Below, piece by piece: positions 8,443-17,779 of a stretch of 64,000 bases of DNA. The translations under genes and the position numbers were made by a program. Location of the stretch: contig CAKUBV010000003.1 in assembly GCA_934643455.1 (NCBI GenBank), forward strand, positions 124,001-188,000. Direction: 5' to 3'. The notes beneath the pieces were generated by a model. It had not been told where the DNA came from, did no database searches, and saw only the letters and a list, made by a program, of their open reading frames with translations. How positions within the stretch are numbered: position 1 is the stretch's first letter; the number at the start of each line of letters is the position of its first letter. The stretch comes from Candidatus Proelusimicrobium excrementi. Its GTDB lineage: Bacteria > Elusimicrobiota > Elusimicrobia > Elusimicrobiales > Elusimicrobiaceae.

Positions 8443-9586
8443 AGAACACTTCCGGTATTTGGGATATGTGCAAAACTACGGGGCGCGGGTTTTGGCGTTT
8501 GGCCAAAATTTCAAAAAGTTTTTTGTCCGCGTGCGAGCAAACTATAATACAATCCGCGCCGATATCGCAAAGGTTTTGCGCGCTTTGTTTTTTTACGGCG
8601 TCTTCCCCTTTTATTTTAACCCAATGCGCGGCCGCCGCCGGCGGCAGTTCTTTGCTTTGAATACACTCTATCAAAAAAAGTTTTTTGGGGCAAATTAAAA
8701 GTTTGCGTATTTGTTCGGTAAAGAGGTCGGCGTTTGCGGCGACGTCGCTTTGGCAGACAATGATTTTTTTAAAAGGGATATCGCCCTTAAATTTCTTTAC
8801 GGGGCGCATATATTCCGTAAGGAATTTTGCGCGGCTTTCCAGCGGGGCGAAATCTTGCCCGAACAAAGAAGCTTTTTTGAGTACGGCGTAAGCTTCCCAG
8901 CCGTCTGTCACTATCGGCGTATCCGGCGAGTTCTGCGCGGTTTTAAGCAGCGCGGAAAGGGCTTTTTTAATTTTTTTTATGTCGGCGGAAAAATAAGAAA
9001 CTTCCAAACTCATCGCGGAAAAATCCGCTTCTGCTTTAAAGCCGGAAGAATTTACAATATCCAAAATGTTTTTTATTTGGGAAGAAGCATAAAAAGACGG
9101 CGCGAAGATAATTTTTTTATCCGCGTCTTTTTGTTTTTTAAGAGCGTTTTTAATTTTAAGTTTCGCCGCGGCGATGTAAAAAAATCTGAGCAGGCGGGAA
9201 CCTTTTGTTTTCGCGGGGCCACCCAAAGCGTTGCCGAAGGAAAACATTAAATCCGGCACGGGCGTTTTAGGCGGGCAAAAAGACGTGCAGGAGCCGCACA
9301 TAAAACAGGAACGGACGGAATTAAGCATATCCTTTCTGTCTTGTTTTGCCGTCAGTTTCTTTTCAAAGAAAAATCTTAAAAGCTGCGCCCGCCCGCGCGG
9401 GGAATAGATCTCGCTCTTTAAAGCCCTGAAGCTTGGGCATTTTTGCAGGCACGCCCCGCAGCGCGTACAGGTGCGCGCGGCTTGTTCTTCGTCAAAGGGA
9501 CCCTTGTTTTTTATGAGGAAGCTCAATCGGCTTTCCCGCGGGTATTTTGCCGGGGCGGGCGGCAGTTTTGCGTATTTAATTTTCAT
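8429..9586 (-). CDS. Glycolate-oxidase-type iron-sulfur subunit (GlcF-like), CCG motifs lost
   Basis: About 385 residues. Two [4Fe-4S] ferredoxin motifs are intact: CTRCGACLQKCP, and CFMCGSCTSFCPP about 60 residues later. These match GlcF of glycolate oxidase and related lactate-utilisation proteins. In that family two CCG cysteine-rich domains follow; here the expected Cys-Cys-Gly positions are replaced and only scattered Cys remain (NLCDIGADCIIVC). The ATG at 9586 is chosen because GAGG precedes it, rather than a TTG 15 bases upstream. It overlaps the FAD-oxidase gene by 11 bases. Likely role: electron transfer from the neighbouring flavoprotein. Confidence 0.8.
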   Translation of the reverse strand: MKIKYAKLPPAPAKYPRESRLSFLIKNKGPFDEEQAARTCTRCGACLQKCPSFRALKSEIYSPRGRAQLLRFFFEKKLTAKQDRKDMLNSVRSCFMCGSCTSFCPPKTPVPDLMFSFGNALGGPAKTKGSRLLRFFYIAAAKLKIKNALKKQKDADKKIIFAPSFYASSQIKNILDIVNSSGFKAEADFSAMSLEVSYFSADIKKIKKALSALLKTAQNSPDTPIVTDGWEAYAVLKKASLFGQDFAPLESRAKFLTEYMRPVKKFKGDIPFKKIIVCQSDVAANADLFTEQIRKLLICPKKLFLIECIQSKELPPAAAAHWVKIKGEDAVKKQSAQNLCDIGADCIIVCSHADKKLFEILAKRQNPRPVVLHISQIPEVFYAKD

Positions 9587-11564
9587 GCGGAGCTTCCTCA
9601 AAGTAAAACGGATTAAGAATATTGTTTGCGTCCAGCGCGAATTTTAACTTCCTTTCAACGGCGTTTGGCCGCCACGGCGCAAAAGCCGCGGGCTTTGCCG
9701 TTTTAGGTTTAAAAGGCAAAAGCCTTATCGTCAATGAAGTTACTATGCCGTAAGCTCCGCGCGAGCCCGAAAACAGCGCGGCCAAGTCGTAACCGGCGGT
9801 GTTCTTGACGTATTTGCCGCCGTATTGTATAAAAGTCCCGTCGGGCAAAATTACGTCCAGTGCGGTAACGTAATCTTTAAGTTCCGCCGCGGTTTTTGAG
9901 CAGAAATCTCCGCCCAAACTGCCTTTGCCGGGCGCAAACGGCAGAAAAAGATTTTCTTTTTCCAGTTCTTCGGCCAAATGTTTTACGTTTATACCGGGTT
10001 CGGCCGTAAGAGTGTAATTTGTTTTGTCCACTTCGATTATCTTGTTTAAATTTTTTAAACTCAGATTGTTTTTGCCTTTAAGTTTTATTTTTGTGTTAAG
10101 CCCGCAGAGGTTTAAAACGGTTTTTTCCGCATTGGCTTTTTTAACGGTTTCGATTAAATATTTTATTCGTTCCGGCGGGGTGAGGATTTTTTGGGAAGCG
10201 GAAGCTATCGGCAGAACTTTATCCGGGTTCGCCAGATTTTTGGGATCCAAAGCTTGTTTGATTTTCCTAAAGCAATTTAAAGTGCCGGCGTCAAACATCA
10301 TCGCCATTACGGCGCGTTTTTCCACGCCGATGCCGTGCTCCGCGCTGATTGTGCCGGCGCAAAGGCATACCGCCGCGTGTATTTCCTTGACGGCTTTTTT
10401 TATTTTTGAAAGTTCGTATAAATTGTTTTCGTTAAAGGCTATATTAGGGTGCAAATTTCCGTCGCCGGCGTGGAATACTATGCCCGCTTTAAGCCCGTAT
10501 TTGGCGAAAATAGCGGAAATTTCCGTTATTATGCGCGGCAAATCTGAGCGGCTTACGGCGCAATCCAGGGAAATAAGCCCTGTCCCCAAGCTTGCCAAGG
10601 CCGCCGCGGCCGCCAGTCTGCTTTGCCATAAAGCTTTGGCTTGTTCTTCGTTGTCGGCCGATTTCGCGCCGAGAGCTTTTCTTTCGGAGCAGAATTTCAA
10701 AACTTTTTCGGCTTGTGCGGCAAGTTCGCTTTTTTTGCCGTCAAGTTCTATTATCAGCAGGGCCCCGGCTTCAACATCCGTTTTGGCGGCTTTTAAAGTG
10801 GAGGAATCCATCGCTTCAAGCGCGGAGGGTATTATACCTGCGGAAATAATATCTTTTACGCACAGCATGGTGCTTTGCAAATCCGGGAAAAATGCCAGTA
10901 TGGTTTTTTTATATGGGTTTTTCGGCTTTATTTTTACCCATAATCTTGAAGCAAGCCCCAAAGTGCCCTCGCTTCTTACAAGCAGGCCCAAAAGATCGGG
11001 GCCAGGCGCGGCCTTATCCAAAAGCAGAGTTTCGCCGTCGGGCAAAATAAATTCGGCTTTTAACAGATTGGCGGAAGTCGCCCCGTATTTTAAGGTTTTG
11101 GGTCCGCCTGCCCCTAAAGAGGCGTTGCCGCCCACGGTGGAAAATTCCTTGCTGGCCGGGTCGGGCGCATAAAAGAAGCCGAGTTTATCCAAAGCTTTTT
11201 GTAAATTTCCGTTTACGGTCCCGCATTGAACGCGGGCGTATTTTTCTTCCGTGTTGATTTGTTCTATTTCGTCCAAATGGTTAAGGTTCAGTATAACGCC
11301 GCCTTTAATGGCTACGGCTCCGCCGTCGTGATTGGTGCCGGCTGCGCGCGGGACGAAAGGTATGTTAAAAGAATCTAAAATTTGTATAAGTTTCGGCAGT
11401 TTGGAAATATCTTTAATTTCCAAGACGGCGTCCGGCAGGCTTTTGACCGGGCTTCCGTCGAAACTGTTAAGCAGCAAAGCCGTCTTGTTTGTAAGAGTGT
11501 CGCGCACGCCTAAAAGCTTTTGTACGGCTTTTTTGGCTTTGTCAAATCTGTTAAGTTTAATCAT
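9576..11564 (-). CDS. FAD-linked oxidase, GlcD-GlcE fusion
   Basis: About 662 residues joining two FAD-binding type 4 modules. The first (about 1-460) is GlcD-like: FVPRAAGTNHDGGAVAIKGG, DPASKEFSTVGGNASLGAGG, and a C-terminal HAGDGNLHPNI and GTISAEHGIGVEK. The second (about 500-662) is a short GlcE-like FAD domain: TLTAEPGINVKHLAEELEKE, SLGGDFCSKTAAEL and GGKYVKNTAGYDLAALFSGS. In E. coli these are separate glycolate oxidase subunits with GlcF as third partner, encoded next door here. The substrate is probably a 2-hydroxy acid such as glycolate or D-lactate. The start is the ATG at 11564, upstream of which there is a -10-like TATAAT but no ribosome site. Confidence 0.85.
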   Translation of the reverse strand: MIKLNRFDKAKKAVQKLLGVRDTLTNKTALLLNSFDGSPVKSLPDAVLEIKDISKLPKLIQILDSFNIPFVPRAAGTNHDGGAVAIKGGVILNLNHLDEIEQINTEEKYARVQCGTVNGNLQKALDKLGFFYAPDPASKEFSTVGGNASLGAGGPKTLKYGATSANLLKAEFILPDGETLLLDKAAPGPDLLGLLVRSEGTLGLASRLWVKIKPKNPYKKTILAFFPDLQSTMLCVKDIISAGIIPSALEAMDSSTLKAAKTDVEAGALLIIELDGKKSELAAQAEKVLKFCSERKALGAKSADNEEQAKALWQSRLAAAAALASLGTGLISLDCAVSRSDLPRIITEISAIFAKYGLKAGIVFHAGDGNLHPNIAFNENNLYELSKIKKAVKEIHAAVCLCAGTISAEHGIGVEKRAVMAMMFDAGTLNCFRKIKQALDPKNLANPDKVLPIASASQKILTPPERIKYLIETVKKANAEKTVLNLCGLNTKIKLKGKNNLSLKNLNKIIEVDKTNYTLTAEPGINVKHLAEELEKENLFLPFAPGKGSLGGDFCSKTAAELKDYVTALDVILPDGTFIQYGGKYVKNTAGYDLAALFSGSRGAYGIVTSLTIRLLPFKPKTAKPAAFAPWRPNAVERKLKFALDANNILNPFYFEEAPHEN

Positions 11565-11593
11565 TAATATTACTATTATAGTATTTACATTGG

Positions 11594-11599
11594 TATAAT
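11594..11599 (+). promoter_or_regulatory. Extended -10 promoter for the phosphatase-mazG operon (leaderless start)
   Basis: TGGTATAAT places a perfect -10 with the TGn extension, and the ATG of the next gene begins 6 bases later. No Shine-Dalgarno sequence fits, so the mRNA probably starts at or next to the start codon. Confidence 0.65.
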
Positions 11600-11605
11600 T
11601 AAAAT

Positions 11606-12406
11606 ATGGCAAAAAACAAACTCCGCAAGGTTTACGTTATAGGGGACGCTCACGGCGATTATTATTCTTTCAGCGCGGTTTTGATTTCAGCCGGTCTTAT
11701 GGACCCGGAGCTTAACTGGTGCGGCGGAAAAGCCACGCTTGTGCAGATAGGCGATATTTTAGACCGCGGCGACAGCCCCCTTGAAATAGACCGCCTTCTT
11801 GACGTGCTTGCCTTGCAGGCAAAGAGGGCCGGGGGAAGGATTGTCAGGCTTGTAGGCAATCACGAGCTTGAAATTTTAAGGAAGAACTATTTTATAACTT
11901 CTCTGCCGTACTTCCAGATTGAGGCGTTCCGTAAGAAGCTTATAAGGGGTATTCTTTCGGGCGCGTGGCAGGTGGCTTATGCGGCCAGGAATTATTTGTT
12001 TACGCACGCCGGCGTTTGCGACGGGCTGTATCCCGTTTTGAAGGAAGAAATCGGCCTTAAAAAGCCAAGCCTTTCCAAAATAGCCGATCACATAAACGAC
12101 GTCTTTTACGACGCCGTCAAAAACGATTCTTATAATCACGAGATTTTTAACGTAAGCCGTTTGCGCGGGGGCAAAGACAGATACGGCGGCATTTTTTGGG
12201 AAGATTTATCTTCTTTGATAAGCGAACATTCGTATATGCCCTATAAACAAGTGGTCGGGCACACGAGGACGGGGCGGATAGTACGCAGCGAAGACGGGAA
12301 AATTCTGGCCGTTGACGTCGGTATGGAAAAAGTTTTTGCCGGTAAATTTGAATATTTGGAATTTAACGCCGAGGGGCAGCCCGAGGCGGTCGGAGTGGGA
12401 GAATGA
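11606..12406 (+). CDS. Calcineurin-like metallophosphoesterase
   Basis: 266 residues with the complete phosphoesterase metal-binding signature: GDAHGDY near the N-terminus, GDILDRGD, GNHELE, THAGV, and a C-terminal GHTRTG. This set matches bacterial Ser/Thr-phosphatase-like and diadenosine-tetraphosphatase-like enzymes with two metals in the active site. The exact substrate (phosphoprotein, dinucleoside polyphosphate) cannot be read from the sequence. It overlaps mazG by 4 bases (ATGA); that partner suggests nucleotide clean-up. No signal peptide, so cytosolic. Confidence 0.85.
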   Translation: MAKNKLRKVYVIGDAHGDYYSFSAVLISAGLMDPELNWCGGKATLVQIGDILDRGDSPLEIDRLLDVLALQAKRAGGRIVRLVGNHELEILRKNYFITSLPYFQIEAFRKKLIRGILSGAWQVAYAARNYLFTHAGVCDGLYPVLKEEIGLKKPSLSKIADHINDVFYDAVKNDSYNHEIFNVSRLRGGKDRYGGIFWEDLSSLISEHSYMPYKQVVGHTRTGRIVRSEDGKILAVDVGMEKVFAGKFEYLEFNAEGQPEAVGVGE

Positions 12407-12819
12407 AAAACGATAAAGAAGCATGCCGTTTGTTCGGCGAACTTAACGATACCCTTTTTGCTTTGCGCGGGCCCGGCGGATGCCAATGGGATAAAGCGCA
12501 GACGCATGAAAGCCTTATCAAAAACCTGCGCGAAGAAAGCCAGGAAGTGATTGACGCAATAGAAAATAAAGACGACGAAAACCTTTGTGAGGAGCTGGGC
12601 GACGTCCTTTTGCAGGTGGTTTTCCACGCCGCGATAGCGGAAGAGCAAAACAGATTCAGCATAAGGGACGTAATAAACGGCATAAACCAAAAACTTATAC
12701 GCCGTCATCCGCACGTTTTCGGCGGGGAAAAGGCCTCCGGACCGGAAGAAGCCCTGGCTTTATGGAAAGCCGCCAAGGCCAAAGAGAAAGCTTTGAAAGC
12801 GGCAAAAAAAGAGAAATAG
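12403..12819 (+). CDS. mazG: MazG nucleotide pyrophosphohydrolase (single domain)
   Basis: 138 residues, about half of the double-domain E. coli MazG. The signature GGCQWDKAQTHESLIKN is followed by EESQEVIDAIE and EELGDVLLQVVFHA, which supply the acidic ExxE and ExxD magnesium ligands, and then RRHPHVFGG. It hydrolyses nucleoside triphosphates to monophosphates plus pyrophosphate, acting as a house-cleaning enzyme. A Lys/Ala tail closes the protein. Translation is coupled to the phosphatase through ATGA; the outer-membrane gene follows 4 bases later. Confidence 0.92.
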   Translation: MKNDKEACRLFGELNDTLFALRGPGGCQWDKAQTHESLIKNLREESQEVIDAIENKDDENLCEELGDVLLQVVFHAAIAEEQNRFSIRDVINGINQKLIRRHPHVFGGEKASGPEEALALWKAAKAKEKALKAAKKEK

Positions 12820-12823
12820 ATAA

Positions 12824-13486
12824 ATGAAAGCCGCAAAACTTGTTTCCGTTTTTGCTTTATGTTTTTTGTGCGCGGGCTGGGCTTTAGGCCAAGGCTTTAA
12901 CGCAGGTTCGGTTTATCCGATGGAATTTTCCATATACGGCGGGGCTGCATCTTCCGACGCGGAAAAAGATATCAACGGGGTTAAAACGGATTTCGGCGGG
13001 GGCGGTTTTGCCGCCGGTTTTACGGGGCTTGGATTTATAAACGATTATTTGGCCGCGGGGCTTGATTTCAGCTATTTAAACAACGGCTACGGGAAAAGCA
13101 TTGATTTGGACGGCGTAAATACTGATTTCCGCATGGAACGGTACAGACCTCTGTTTTTAACGAAAGTTTATTTGCTTGCGCCGTCAAAATCAAAAATTTC
13201 CCTTTACGTTCCGCTCGGCGCCGGGCTGGAGTTTGCCCGCATAACAAAAAGAATAAAGCATAATAACGACGATAAACAATACGACACTCTGGCCGGTTTC
13301 GCCCTGTCCGCAGGTTTGGGGGCGGAAATTAATTTTTACAACAGTACGTTTGTCGCTTTTGAAGGCAGATATAACTGGGCGAGGTTTATAGGTTCAAACG
13401 ATTATGACCTTTCCCATGCGGGCGGTTTTGCGGCCGCGGTCAAATTCGGAATACGTTTTGACTCCAACTATGACTTTTGGGATTGA
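12824..13486 (+). CDS. Outer-membrane beta-barrel protein, small
   Basis: 220 residues. A signal peptide (MKAAKLVSVFALCFLCAGWA, cleaved about residue 22) precedes alternating hydrophobic/polar strands with Gly and aromatic residues, ending in FGIRFDSNYDFWD. This suggests an OmpW/OprF-like eight-stranded barrel. No enzymatic motif is visible. It runs tail-to-tail into the ankyrin lipoprotein on the other strand, overlapping it by 19 bases, and no terminator separates them. Confidence 0.75.
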   Translation: MKAAKLVSVFALCFLCAGWALGQGFNAGSVYPMEFSIYGGAASSDAEKDINGVKTDFGGGGFAAGFTGLGFINDYLAAGLDFSYLNNGYGKSIDLDGVNTDFRMERYRPLFLTKVYLLAPSKSKISLYVPLGAGLEFARITKRIKHNNDDKQYDTLAGFALSAGLGAEINFYNSTFVAFEGRYNWARFIGSNDYDLSHAGGFAAAVKFGIRFDSNYDFWD

Positions 13487-15393
13487 CCTGCCGGTTTCGT
13501 AAAAACTTTCTTCAGCAGTTCATAAACTTTTTTATTGCCGTTGCTTTTAGCGTATTGCAAAAGCGCCCTTGTGTCGGGTACGTTTGCGCCGCCTTGCAGA
13601 AGAAGTATCGGCACTCTTTCATTGGGGTTTTTGTTTGCCGCCGCCATAATTACGCTGGTGCCTTTTGAATCTACGGCGTTTACGTCCGCACCGGCTTCTA
13701 TCAAAGCTTGTATCGCCGGAAGATTTTTATTTGTAAGCACCGCAGTCATTAAAGGAGTGTCGCCGTTGTTGTTCGTGCCGTTTACGTCCGCGCCGGCTTC
13801 AACCAAAAGCTTAATCGGCTCCGCGGTTTTGCTGAAAGCCGCGGCCAGCATAAGCGCATTGAACTGCCCTTGCATTAAAGCTTCCAAGTTGAGTTCTTTT
13901 TCTTTTTTAAGCTCTCTTTTTAATGCGGATGCGTCGCTTTTCCTTATTGCGGACACAAGCGCTTTATTGTTAAACCAAATTGAAGAATCGTTTTTGTCGT
14001 TGGCGTTTTTGCGCGCGGAAACTTCGGCGTTGATTTCCCCTATCAGTGCGTTGTAAACTTCTTTATTGGGGTTTTGTGCGGCAAAATCCAAGGCGTGGCC
14101 CTCATCAAGTTTGTTTTTGCTTTTCTTAAACAAAGCCAAGGCGATTTTAGGTTCTTCGTTATTTGCCGCCGCCGTTAAAAGGGCCGTAAAACCTTGCCTG
14201 TTTTTTGTGTCTATATTGGCTTTATTTTCCAGCAGGAGCTCGATTATTTTAGGGTCTTTGGAATATTTTGCGGCGGTTATCAGCGGGGTGTCGCCGGGAA
14301 TATTTTTGATGTTTACTTCCGCGCCGGATTTTATAAGGAATTCTATTAATTTAATGTCTTTGTTTTCTTCTATAAGTTTAAACAGCAAAGTGGAGCCTTC
14401 CCTGTTATATCCGGCGTTTATTTCAGCACCGGCTTTAATCAAAGCGGTAATGTTTTCTTGTTTGTCCGGCCGGTTTTCCGCCGCAGCCATAAGCGGAGTG
14501 CTTGCGTCCTTCGCGCGGATATTGGGGTCGGCCTTGGCTTTAAGCAGGGCCGTAAGCCAAGCTTCGTCGCCTTGTTCGGCGGCTTTATAAAGCATGGTTT
14601 TGCCGTTTTCGTCGCGTTCGTTTAAATCGGCCCCGAACTTTGCGAAAATGAAAAGCTTTTTGGGGTTTTTATCTTCTTCCAGCAGGGAAGCCGCGTCTTT
14701 GTCTGAAGAAGGATCTTTTGCGGCAAGGTCGGTACGTGCGGCGGCTGAGGCTATTTGTTTAAGGTCGCCGGAAGCCAAAGCGTTTTTAAAAACTTTGCTG
14801 TTATACCAAGGTATTTTGACCGTATATCCTATTTTATCTTTAAGTAGAGCCTGAATGTCTTTGTCGGAAAAATTTATGTTTGAAGTTACCGCCCGGCGGA
14901 AAGATTCGCTTTCTCTGCCTTTTGCGCCTGCCGCGAGCAGTAAAAGCGGCACGTTTTTGTTTTTGTTTTCCGAGGCCGCCAAAATAAGGGGCGTCTTTCC
15001 GGAAGGATCGGCCCTTTCAATGTCCGCGCCCGTCATTAATATCAGTTTGGCTATATTCGGGTTGATATTATTCTTTGCGGCCAAAAGGAGCGGCGTATAT
15101 CCTTCTTTATTTGCGTCTTCGGCGTTTACTCCGGCCTCAAGCAGAACTTTTATTATTTGGGCGTCGCTTGTGTTTTTTACGGCCAAAGTTAGGGGCGTTT
15201 CGCCGTTTTTGTCCTTGCCTTTTACGTCTATGTTTGAGGTGTAAAGATATCCGCTGACGGAGTTGAAATCCGAAATCAGCAAAGCCTTTACAAAAGCCTG
15301 GTTGTTATACCAAGCCTGATTTTTTGTATCGGAAGAACAGCCCGCCAACAGAACTAAATTTAAGAGCAAACAGAACGTAAGAAGGCGTTTCAT
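13468..15393 (-). CDS. Ankyrin-repeat lipoprotein
   Basis: 641 residues. The N-terminus MKRLLTFCLLLNLVLLAGC has a lipobox LAGC, so the protein is expected to be lipid-anchored in the envelope. About fifteen ankyrin units follow with consensus NGETPLTLAVK and LLEAGADVN. Two blocks each begin with WYNNQAFVKALLISDF-like or WYNSKVFKNALASGDL-like segments, suggesting internal duplication; a third such segment (IWFNNKALVSAIRKSD) lies near residue 465. It likely mediates protein binding in the periplasm. It is 10 bases downstream of mnmA and probably the last gene of that operon. Confidence 0.87.
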   Translation of the reverse strand: MKRLLTFCLLLNLVLLAGCSSDTKNQAWYNNQAFVKALLISDFNSVSGYLYTSNIDVKGKDKNGETPLTLAVKNTSDAQIIKVLLEAGVNAEDANKEGYTPLLLAAKNNINPNIAKLILMTGADIERADPSGKTPLILAASENKNKNVPLLLLAAGAKGRESESFRRAVTSNINFSDKDIQALLKDKIGYTVKIPWYNSKVFKNALASGDLKQIASAAARTDLAAKDPSSDKDAASLLEEDKNPKKLFIFAKFGADLNERDENGKTMLYKAAEQGDEAWLTALLKAKADPNIRAKDASTPLMAAAENRPDKQENITALIKAGAEINAGYNREGSTLLFKLIEENKDIKLIEFLIKSGAEVNIKNIPGDTPLITAAKYSKDPKIIELLLENKANIDTKNRQGFTALLTAAANNEEPKIALALFKKSKNKLDEGHALDFAAQNPNKEVYNALIGEINAEVSARKNANDKNDSSIWFNNKALVSAIRKSDASALKRELKKEKELNLEALMQGQFNALMLAAAFSKTAEPIKLLVEAGADVNGTNNNGDTPLMTAVLTNKNLPAIQALIEAGADVNAVDSKGTSVIMAAANKNPNERVPILLLQGGANVPDTRALLQYAKSNGNKKVYELLKKVFTKPAGQSQKS

Positions 15394-15403
15394 AAAACCT
15401 CCT

Positions 15404-16471
15404 TTATTGTATTATACCGCCGCCCAAGACGATATCTCCGTCATAGAAAACCGCGCTTTGGCCCGCCGTTACGGACATTTGCGGCTCGTCAAAAGTGATT
15501 TTTACTTTGCCGTCTTCAAGCGGTTTTACCGCGGCTGAAGCGGGTATATGCTGGCGTCTTATTTTTACGAGGCATTTTATTTCATTCTCCGGCTTGCTTA
15601 CTGAACACCAGTTAACTTTATCCGCAACAAGCTCGGAAGAAAACAAATCTTCTTTGTAGCCGGCTATTATCTGATTGTTTTTTACGTCTATTTTGACGAC
15701 GTAAAGCGGCCTTTCGCTCCCTCCGCCGGTAAGGCCTTTTCTTTTGCCTATGGTATAGTTCCATACGCCTTGGTGCTCGCCCAAAACTTTGCCGGTTTTA
15801 TCTACGATTTTACCCGGTTTCGGTTCAAATTTAAGGATGTCGTTGTAATCGCCGCAGTAAAAATCCTGGCTGTCGGCTTTGTCGGCGACGGGCAGATTGT
15901 ATTTAAGGGCAAGGCTTCTTATTTCCGGCTTGGTGTAAGAGCCCAGCGGGAACAGAGTTTGCGAAAGTTGTTCTTGCCCTAAGCGGTAAAGGAAATAGCT
16001 TTGGTCTTTATTGTCGTCTTTGCCTTTTCTAAGCCGCCAAAGTTTGGAATTTTCGTCAAAATCTATTACGGCGTAATGGCCGGTGGCGAATTTGTCAAAA
16101 CCAATTCCGTTTCTGCGCGCGCTTTTTGGCAGCGCGCCGAATTTTACATAGCTGTTGCACCATATGCAAGGGTTGGGAGTGCGGCCCGCTTTGTATTCGT
16201 CTTTAAAATTGCCCAAGACTATTTGTTTATATTCTTCGCGGCAGTCTATAACTTTAAAAGGTATTTTAAGGAAGTCCGCCACCTTTTGGGCTTCGGCGAT
16301 ATCTTCCTCTTCCGGGCCCAAACAGGCGTGGCCGGAAACTTTCGGGGCAGGCATGGATTCGTCCCAAATGGACATAATCGCCCCGATAACGTCACAGCCC
16401 TGCTCCTTTAAGAGGAGGGCCGCCATGGCGGAATCCACTCCGCCGCTTAAACCTACCAAAACTTTTTGCAT
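15404..16471 (-). CDS. mnmA: tRNA-specific 2-thiouridylase MnmA
   Basis: 355 residues. The PP-loop ATP pyrophosphatase motif GLSGGVDSA sits at 8-16. The two catalytic cysteines lie in NPCIWCN (about 103) and DFYCGDY (about 205), and the C-terminal beta-barrel region closes the protein. It thiolates U34 of tRNA-Glu, Gln and Lys using sulfur relayed from cysteine desulfurase. The glycosyltransferase gene ends 15 bases upstream and the ankyrin lipoprotein follows, so it may be expressed from the leader at 17.5-17.8 kb. Confidence 0.95.
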   Translation of the reverse strand: MQKVLVGLSGGVDSAMAALLLKEQGCDVIGAIMSIWDESMPAPKVSGHACLGPEEEDIAEAQKVADFLKIPFKVIDCREEYKQIVLGNFKDEYKAGRTPNPCIWCNSYVKFGALPKSARRNGIGFDKFATGHYAVIDFDENSKLWRLRKGKDDNKDQSYFLYRLGQEQLSQTLFPLGSYTKPEIRSLALKYNLPVADKADSQDFYCGDYNDILKFEPKPGKIVDKTGKVLGEHQGVWNYTIGKRKGLTGGGSERPLYVVKIDVKNNQIIAGYKEDLFSSELVADKVNWCSVSKPENEIKCLVKIRRQHIPASAAVKPLEDGKVKITFDEPQMSVTAGQSAVFYDGDIVLGGGIIQ

Positions 16472-16486
16472 AAAGATATTCTACCA

Positions 16487-17509
16487 TTAAAGCATGTTTG
16501 TTAGCTCATTAAAAACAAGTTCTGGTTTAAGGTTTACTAAACATGGCGCAGTAACCGGGTTGCAAATTGTTTTATCACAATATAAGCAATCAAGGCCTTG
16601 TGCACTTACAAGACGGTGCTTGGGGTTGCCAGAGGGATGCCAAGTGTTAGGATTTGTGATTGTTTGTATTGTAATTGTAGGCACGTCAAGAGCTATTGCT
16701 ATATGTTTTGTGCCGGTGCATACGGTTACGGCTAAATTGAGGAAACTGATATAAGAGGAAAGTTGAGTTAAATTCTCACATTGCGGTATAAAAATATTTT
16801 TTACATCACGCGGACACATTCTTTTTGCAAAATCCTGTCCGTTTTTGTCAATAAATATGAAAATCTTAGCTTTTGTGGAATATTTTTGAATGATCAGCTC
16901 TGCAAGCCGTTTCCAGCTTTCTGCCGGCCACATTTTTAATGGATGTGAACCTTGCGGTACAAAACCTATAAGAAGATTATCCGAAGAGATGTTATATTTT
17001 TTAAAAAAGGCTTTTTTTATATCATGAATATCAGGGGGGAGAATCAAAGTCATTTTGGGAAAAGTTTTTACTTTCTTAAATAGAATTCCTTCTAAGAATT
17101 TTATCTGTCTGTTAGCCACATAAGTTTGGTTAGTAGCGTAATAGTCCGGTCGTATATTATAAATGCGGTGATATAGTTTTGGCCTTAAGAAGTAACCTCT
17201 TATTTTGTTTTCGCATTTGCTTAAAGCGCAAATAAGAGCGGTTTTTTCAGTGGGATATAAATCTATTATAAAATCATACCTTTTCTTCCTTATTTCCGAT
17301 ATTAATTTTAACCACGGAGTTTTATTTATTATGTAGATTTTGTTTATATCAGGGTTCCTTTCCAGTATTTCTGAAGCGGGATATTTAGCCAAGAAGTCTA
17401 TATCGGCGTTTGAATGTTCTTCTTTTATTGCGCTTAAAAGCGGCGTGCATAGTAGGGTGTCGCCTATCTTTTTTGTCATTATGACGAGTATTTTCAACGG
17501 TTTTTGCAT
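16487..17509 (-). CDS. Glycosyltransferase family 9 (heptosyltransferase-like)
   Basis: 340 residues of GT-B fold. The N-terminus ILVIMTKKIGDTLLCTPLLS, the central DFIIDLYPTEKTAL, the donor-site region IGFVPQGSHPLKMWPAESWK and CTGTKHIAIALDVPTI all match ADP-heptose:LPS heptosyltransferases. A Cys-containing tail (CLYCDKTICNPVTAPCL) is usual in this family. It acts on lipopolysaccharide core at the inner membrane. The gene is more A/T-rich than mnmA beside it, which hints at a separate history. GGAG lies 7 bases upstream of the ATG. The long upstream leader carries the paired three-way-junction elements. Confidence 0.88.
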   Translation of the reverse strand: MQKPLKILVIMTKKIGDTLLCTPLLSAIKEEHSNADIDFLAKYPASEILERNPDINKIYIINKTPWLKLISEIRKKRYDFIIDLYPTEKTALICALSKCENKIRGYFLRPKLYHRIYNIRPDYYATNQTYVANRQIKFLEGILFKKVKTFPKMTLILPPDIHDIKKAFFKKYNISSDNLLIGFVPQGSHPLKMWPAESWKRLAELIIQKYSTKAKIFIFIDKNGQDFAKRMCPRDVKNIFIPQCENLTQLSSYISFLNLAVTVCTGTKHIAIALDVPTITIQTITNPNTWHPSGNPKHRLVSAQGLDCLYCDKTICNPVTAPCLVNLKPELVFNELTNML

Positions 17510-17596
17510 TATTTACTCCATTGTTTAGTAACGGAATAAATTTTTGCCAATAAACAAACCCCTCCCGTAAAGAGGCGTGTAAATGCACAATTATAT

Positions 17597-17657
17597 TTAG
17601 TTCCGTTAGGATCGCCTTTTACGGCGATACTCTATATGCGTGACATATAGTCCTAAA
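17597..17657 (-). repeat. Three-way-junction element, copy 1
   Basis: Minus-strand layout: TTTAGG, stem CTATAT/ATATAG with a 7-base loop, AGT, stem ATCGCC/GGCGAT with loop GTAAAA, then CCTAACGGAACTAA. The outer TTAGG/CCTAA closes the junction. It shares TTTAGG, CTATA, TATAGAGT and CCTAACGGAACTAA with copy 2, while the stems vary with compensation. Confidence 0.75.
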
Positions 17658-17779
17658 GTAATTGTTGTATTGTTGAGGCTGAACATTGAGGGTATAAAAA
17701 AGCGATGGTATATCAGCCTAACGGAGTACCAATAAAACCATCGCCCCCTGTATAAATACAGGGAAAGCAATGATTATTC

